A DNA stretch of 64,000 bases from Labia minor (Eukaryota > Arthropoda > Insecta > Dermaptera > Spongiphoridae), in assembly GCA_963082975.1 (NCBI GenBank), contig OY720345.1, forward strand, positions 571,001 to 635,000. Direction: 5' to 3'. Under the pieces are notes generated by a model that saw nothing but the letters and a program-made list of their open reading frames with translations, ran no database searches and was not told the origin of the DNA. The translations under genes were made by a program, and so were the position numbers. Of this stretch, positions 60,640 through 64,000 are shown piece after piece; position 1 is the first letter of the stretch; the number at the start of each line of letters is the position of its first letter.

Positions 60640-62166
60640 TCTATATATATAAAAGGCAATGTCTGTCTGTCTGTCTGTGTGTGTCTGGCAAATACTCAAA
60701 AACTACCCGTCCGATTGCGATGAAACTTTCAGGGATTGTTGTGTGCGTCCCAGGGAAGGTTTTAGTGTAGTTAAATCCAAAATTAATTTAATTAGTAATA
60801 TTTTGGTAAAAGTCTATTTATGGTTACCATGGTTACATTGAAAAATTTACAATAAATAAATAAAAATAATTGGAAATCTTTTCAATTTATTATTTTGATA
60901 AATTTTATTAATATTTTTAATTTTTTTTAAACTGCCAAAAATAACATACCCATAATAATAGTTGTAATAAAAATAAAAATATAAATCACAATGTAAGTAA
61001 AATATTGAATCGTTTTATTTATATTGTTTCAATTATTGTTTGAATATTTATTAAATTTATATATAAACAAATAGTCGCGGACGCCATATGGCAGCATTAA
61101 AAGAAGAAGATATATAGATTAATTTACATGTTTAAATGTATATTTAATAAATTTATTTATTGATTCTTAATATTAATAATTCCAATTACTTTCTTGAAAT
61201 TTTTTTTTATTTAAAAGCATATTCAGCATATCTCGCAAATTTGAATTGGATTAAATAACATATATTAATTTAAATTAAATTAAATTAAATCAATTATAAA
61301 TTAAAATTAGTAAATAATATTTATTAAACCAGCGAAAGTTTGGCTCTTTGTTGATGGCACCACGCCACGTGTTGGCGCGTGAGATTTCCAGTGTTAAAAA
61401 AATGAATTCTTCAGCAATTCAATTTTCGATGTTTTTGATGTTATAAATAATATTTATTAAATTATAATTTAAATTTAATTTAATTTAAATTAATATATGT
61501 TATTTAATCAAATTCAAATTTGCGAGATAGTCGAGTGGATAGTGGAGTGTTTGGCTCTTTGTTGATGGCACCACGTCACGTGTTGGCGCGTGAGATTTCC
61601 AGTGTTAAAAAATTAATTCTGGTACTTTCAGCGATTCTATCAAGCTGAAATTCTATATATAGTAGTTTTATACAATTATCAATCATGTGAAAAATTATCA
61701 AACCTATCTTTATTTTTACGGTCATTTTAGAAGAAAAAAAATCAAAACGTTGTAGGTAATGACCCTCTTCCGGTTGAGCTACATTTCTCAAAAGTTGATA
61801 GAAAACTACGAATTTTGAATAATGCCCGTGTATCAAATTTCATGATTCTAGCTGAAACCGTTTTTGCGTAATCTTGGTTACATACATACATACACACACA
61901 CACACAGACATTTTTCTCAACCTTAGTGAAAATGATTCAGGAACCTTCAAAACGTATAAAAACATCAAAATCTCAACATCGAAAATTTTCGTGATCGCAA
62001 TATTATCTCTGGCGAGATAGTAATAAAAAACAAAAAAAGTCCAATTAAAACTAAAATTTCAATTATATTCATTTAATACATTATTATTATTAAGTGTTCA
62101 GTTATCACATACGTATATATGTCTACAGACACACATGCAAAAGCGAAGCTTTGCCGGGTCTGCTAG
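60640..62166 (+). mobile_element. Helitron H2, complete ends
   Basis: The 5' end TCTATATATATAAAAGGCAA follows a host A (60639). The 3' end has a gcaaaagc-gaa-gctttgc stem, then cgggtctg and CTAG, followed by T. The interior carries (GTCT)n near 60661 and an R-D element with a fold-back arm (61228-62023). No Rep-helicase is present. The 3' end sequence differs from H1, so it is a separate family. Confidence 0.85.
61228..62023 (+). repeat. R-D element with inverted duplication, inside H2
   Basis: The main copy is at 61531-62023, with cttccggttgagctacattt, a (CATA)(CA) tract and the end ctggcgagatag. Before it, 61228-61330 is an R-D head, and 61443-61528 is the same head inverted, forming a hairpin of roughly 90-base arms. 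Confidence 0.65.
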
Positions 62167-62545
62167 TCTTATACATAAAAATGTATCGCAAAATGTGTTA
62201 CTAAGGCCATCACTCAATAACGCCTGGACCAATTTTGCCAATTCTTTTTTTAAAATTTTCGTTAAGTCCAAGGATGGTTTTTACGGTGAGAAAAAATCGA
62301 ATAATTACCGGGAAAACCCTAAAAATAGCCCTTTTTTCCCTATACATATTTTTCAATATTATGCAATATGTAATTGCTATTTTTAAATATTATGCATTAT
62401 GTAATTATTAATTGATAAAAATAATACCTGATATGATAATGACCTGGGATTAAACAGAATATTGCATTTTTAGCTTATTCGAATATTGGGATCTGGGTCA
62501 AATTCACGTTGGAAGATTTTACGACAAGACACCGCGTGTAAAAAA
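62167..62545 (+). mobile_element. Helitron H3 5' end, abutting H2
   Basis: TCTTATACATAAAAATGTAT starts at the base directly after H2's CTAG. The following text (cgcctggaccaattttgcca) is typical of insect Helitron 5' regions. Its 3' end is not recognised before the H1 relic at 62546. Confidence 0.55.
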
Positions 62546-63632
62546 AAGGTTTTTATCTGCACATTGCTCAGATTTTTTGCGTTTCATGACCTCTAGAATC
62601 CAAAAGTGATTTTATAATTTTACATGTCTGTCTGTCCGTCTGTCCGGAAAATAAGGATGTTATAGACTCAAAATTGGCTGGACCGATTTCTACGAAATTA
62701 CATCACAATATTCTTATATAGGTACCTCTATTTGAACATAGGCTATAAATTTTATTAACATAAAACAATTATTTTTCCTGTTGATCGATGACCCTGGGAG
62801 ACGAGAGTAGATTTAGAGTATTTGTGAGATGAGTATTGTTCGCGGCATTTATAGGCCAAGGGAAGATGAGGTCACAGGGGATTGCATGATCTCCAGATAT
62901 AGTTGAGGTTATAAAATCGTGAAGGTTGGGATGAGAAGGGGATGTGGCTGGAATGGGAGAGGCTAGAAAGATCGGCGAAAAATATATTTATTTGGGAGAA
63001 ACCGATTGGGGGAAACATCCGGTGGAAGACTAAGGACGCGGTGGGTGGACAATGAAGGAAGGGACAGGGTGGGATTTGGTTATAGCTCAGGAGAGGAATG
63101 TGAATGCTGCGTCTAAGAACGTTCGAGTACTGTAGAGACACAGAGTTAGATAAATATATAATAACATATACAATATTATTATTATTATTTGCGTTTGGAC
63201 CATCTGGGATCACGCAAAGCTCCCACTTTGTGGTTGCTTATTTTTTGAAGTAATCCTGCTGTTGCAGGGTTATTTAGAACCAGGCTTGTCAGTTCCTGGA
63301 GCGGGAGGCAGCTGATGTTAAATTGAATTTATTAGAAAATTTTTGTTCTTGTTTGGAATCGAACGCCGACTTCATGTGTAGAAAATTGCCACTATACACA
63401 CACGGCTAAGCTGCCTCCTATATATACAATAATAATATATAATTAATTTACTGATTAAATTTAATATATTATTATATTTTAAATAAGAACACAAACAGAA
63501 ATGAATGTTTTGTAATATAATATATCTACTGAATAAAACAAAATGGATGATAACCTTTTACATACAGACTTTCAACCAAATACTATGTCCATTAGGGAGC
63601 CCCCGTCTAGGTGCGAAGAGCGCCGAAATAAA
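62546..63632 (+). mobile_element. Helitron H1, truncated at both ends, with SINE insertion
   Basis: It starts aaaaaaggtttttatctgca, lacking the TCTATA terminus. It continues through atgacctctagaatccaaaa, (GTCT)n and an RTE remnant (62758-63140). It then passes the SINE at 63176-63421 and ends inside the 3' hairpin (gcgaagagcgccgaa), without CTAG. Confidence 0.75.
63176..63421 (-). mobile_element. tRNA-derived SINE
   Basis: The minus-strand head ggaggcagcttagccgtgtg has an A-box-like part, and about 40 bases on comes the B box gcgttcgattcc. The tail is (AAT)n. It is flanked by the 10-base target duplication atatacaata at 63166-63175 and 63422-63431. Removing it restores the linker sequence seen in H1 copies at 44455-44480. 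Confidence 0.8.
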
Positions 63633-63869
63633 ATAAAAATATTTGTTTACTAAAAATAAGTAAATCATTATAAATCGGATCTATTCCGCCTGTAAGATAG
63701 ATATCCATTCTATCCGCTCATAGTTGACGGGGGAATAAATTAACTTGATGAAATGAAACGTTGAGTTAGTTGTTGTCTGAGAAAAGTTCATTCAAAGAAA
63801 ATCTTTAAATGCCAGATTTATCAATATTTTATCGAATATTTATAGGAAGAAATTTATAGACTAATTTTT
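63633..63869. other. Unassigned DNA
   Basis: No exon or element is recognised. Confidence 0.4.
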
Positions 63870-64000
63870 ACCGACCGACGATAGTAAGGGAGGTATTGTT
63901 TTCACACCAAATTTCACATGTGGAGATTTTTACATATCTCCACGAATCATGCATTTTCTTAACAGAAAAAAGTATTTTTAGCATGATGTCTGTCCGTTCG
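63870..64000 (-). repeat. R-A element, terminal part, running off the window
   Basis: It starts ttaccgaccgacgatagtaa and continues to agcatgatgtctgtccg, the terminal third of R-A in reverse orientation. Confidence 0.8.

Overview
This is an A+T-rich arthropod genome window, most likely insect. The evidence is short GT-AG introns, an AA15-type lytic polysaccharide monooxygenase with the arthropod Cys-rich C-terminal modules, an insect-like SUMO E2 (Ubc9), and a very high load of decayed transposons. There is no sign of bacterial gene organisation. Exon boundaries were worked out by hand from splice signals and reading-frame continuity.

The genes lie in the left third. From left to right they are: the first coding exon of CAD, the pyrimidine-synthesis enzyme (minus strand, 5703-5811), with an NRF1-type palindrome and CCAAT box just upstream; a five-exon PNPO-like flavoprotein (minus, 8814-10138) containing a GC-AG intron; Ubc9 (plus, 10771-12110), head-to-head with the PNPO-like gene; a secreted or membrane-anchored leucine-rich, beta-helix-like protein (minus, 12292-14542), convergent with Ubc9; and the AA15 LPMO (minus, 16477-20809), complete except for its signal-peptide exon. 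A degenerate C-type-lysozyme-like exon lies at 39820-40041.

From about 20.8 kb to 64 kb the window is mainly intergenic and transposon-derived. The best-resolved elements are Helitrons with 5' TC and 3' hairpin-CTAG ends and A|T target sites (36153-37159, 45255-47307, 52696-55954, 60640-62166, and a further 5' end at 62167). Several carry the 3' part of an RTE-like retrotransposon. Non-autonomous elements with inverted ends (families called R-A, R-B and R-D here) host some of these Helitrons. Other elements are a Tigger/pogo element (34364-35250), hAT elements with target duplications (87-1492, 28642-28911), a tRNA-type SINE (63176-63421) inserted in a Helitron, and relics of mariner, Tc1, hAT and R1-type elements. 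Nested insertions give a relative chronology.

The main biological points are a PNPO paralogue that has lost the canonical substrate-binding Arg-x-His motif; an LPMO whose predicted N-terminal His is preceded by Cys-Pro; paired CRE palindromes carried by R-A/R-B copies; a conserved module preceding a microsatellite that is shared by otherwise different element families; and end-to-end Helitron nesting. No CRISPR array, rRNA or convincing functional tRNA was seen.
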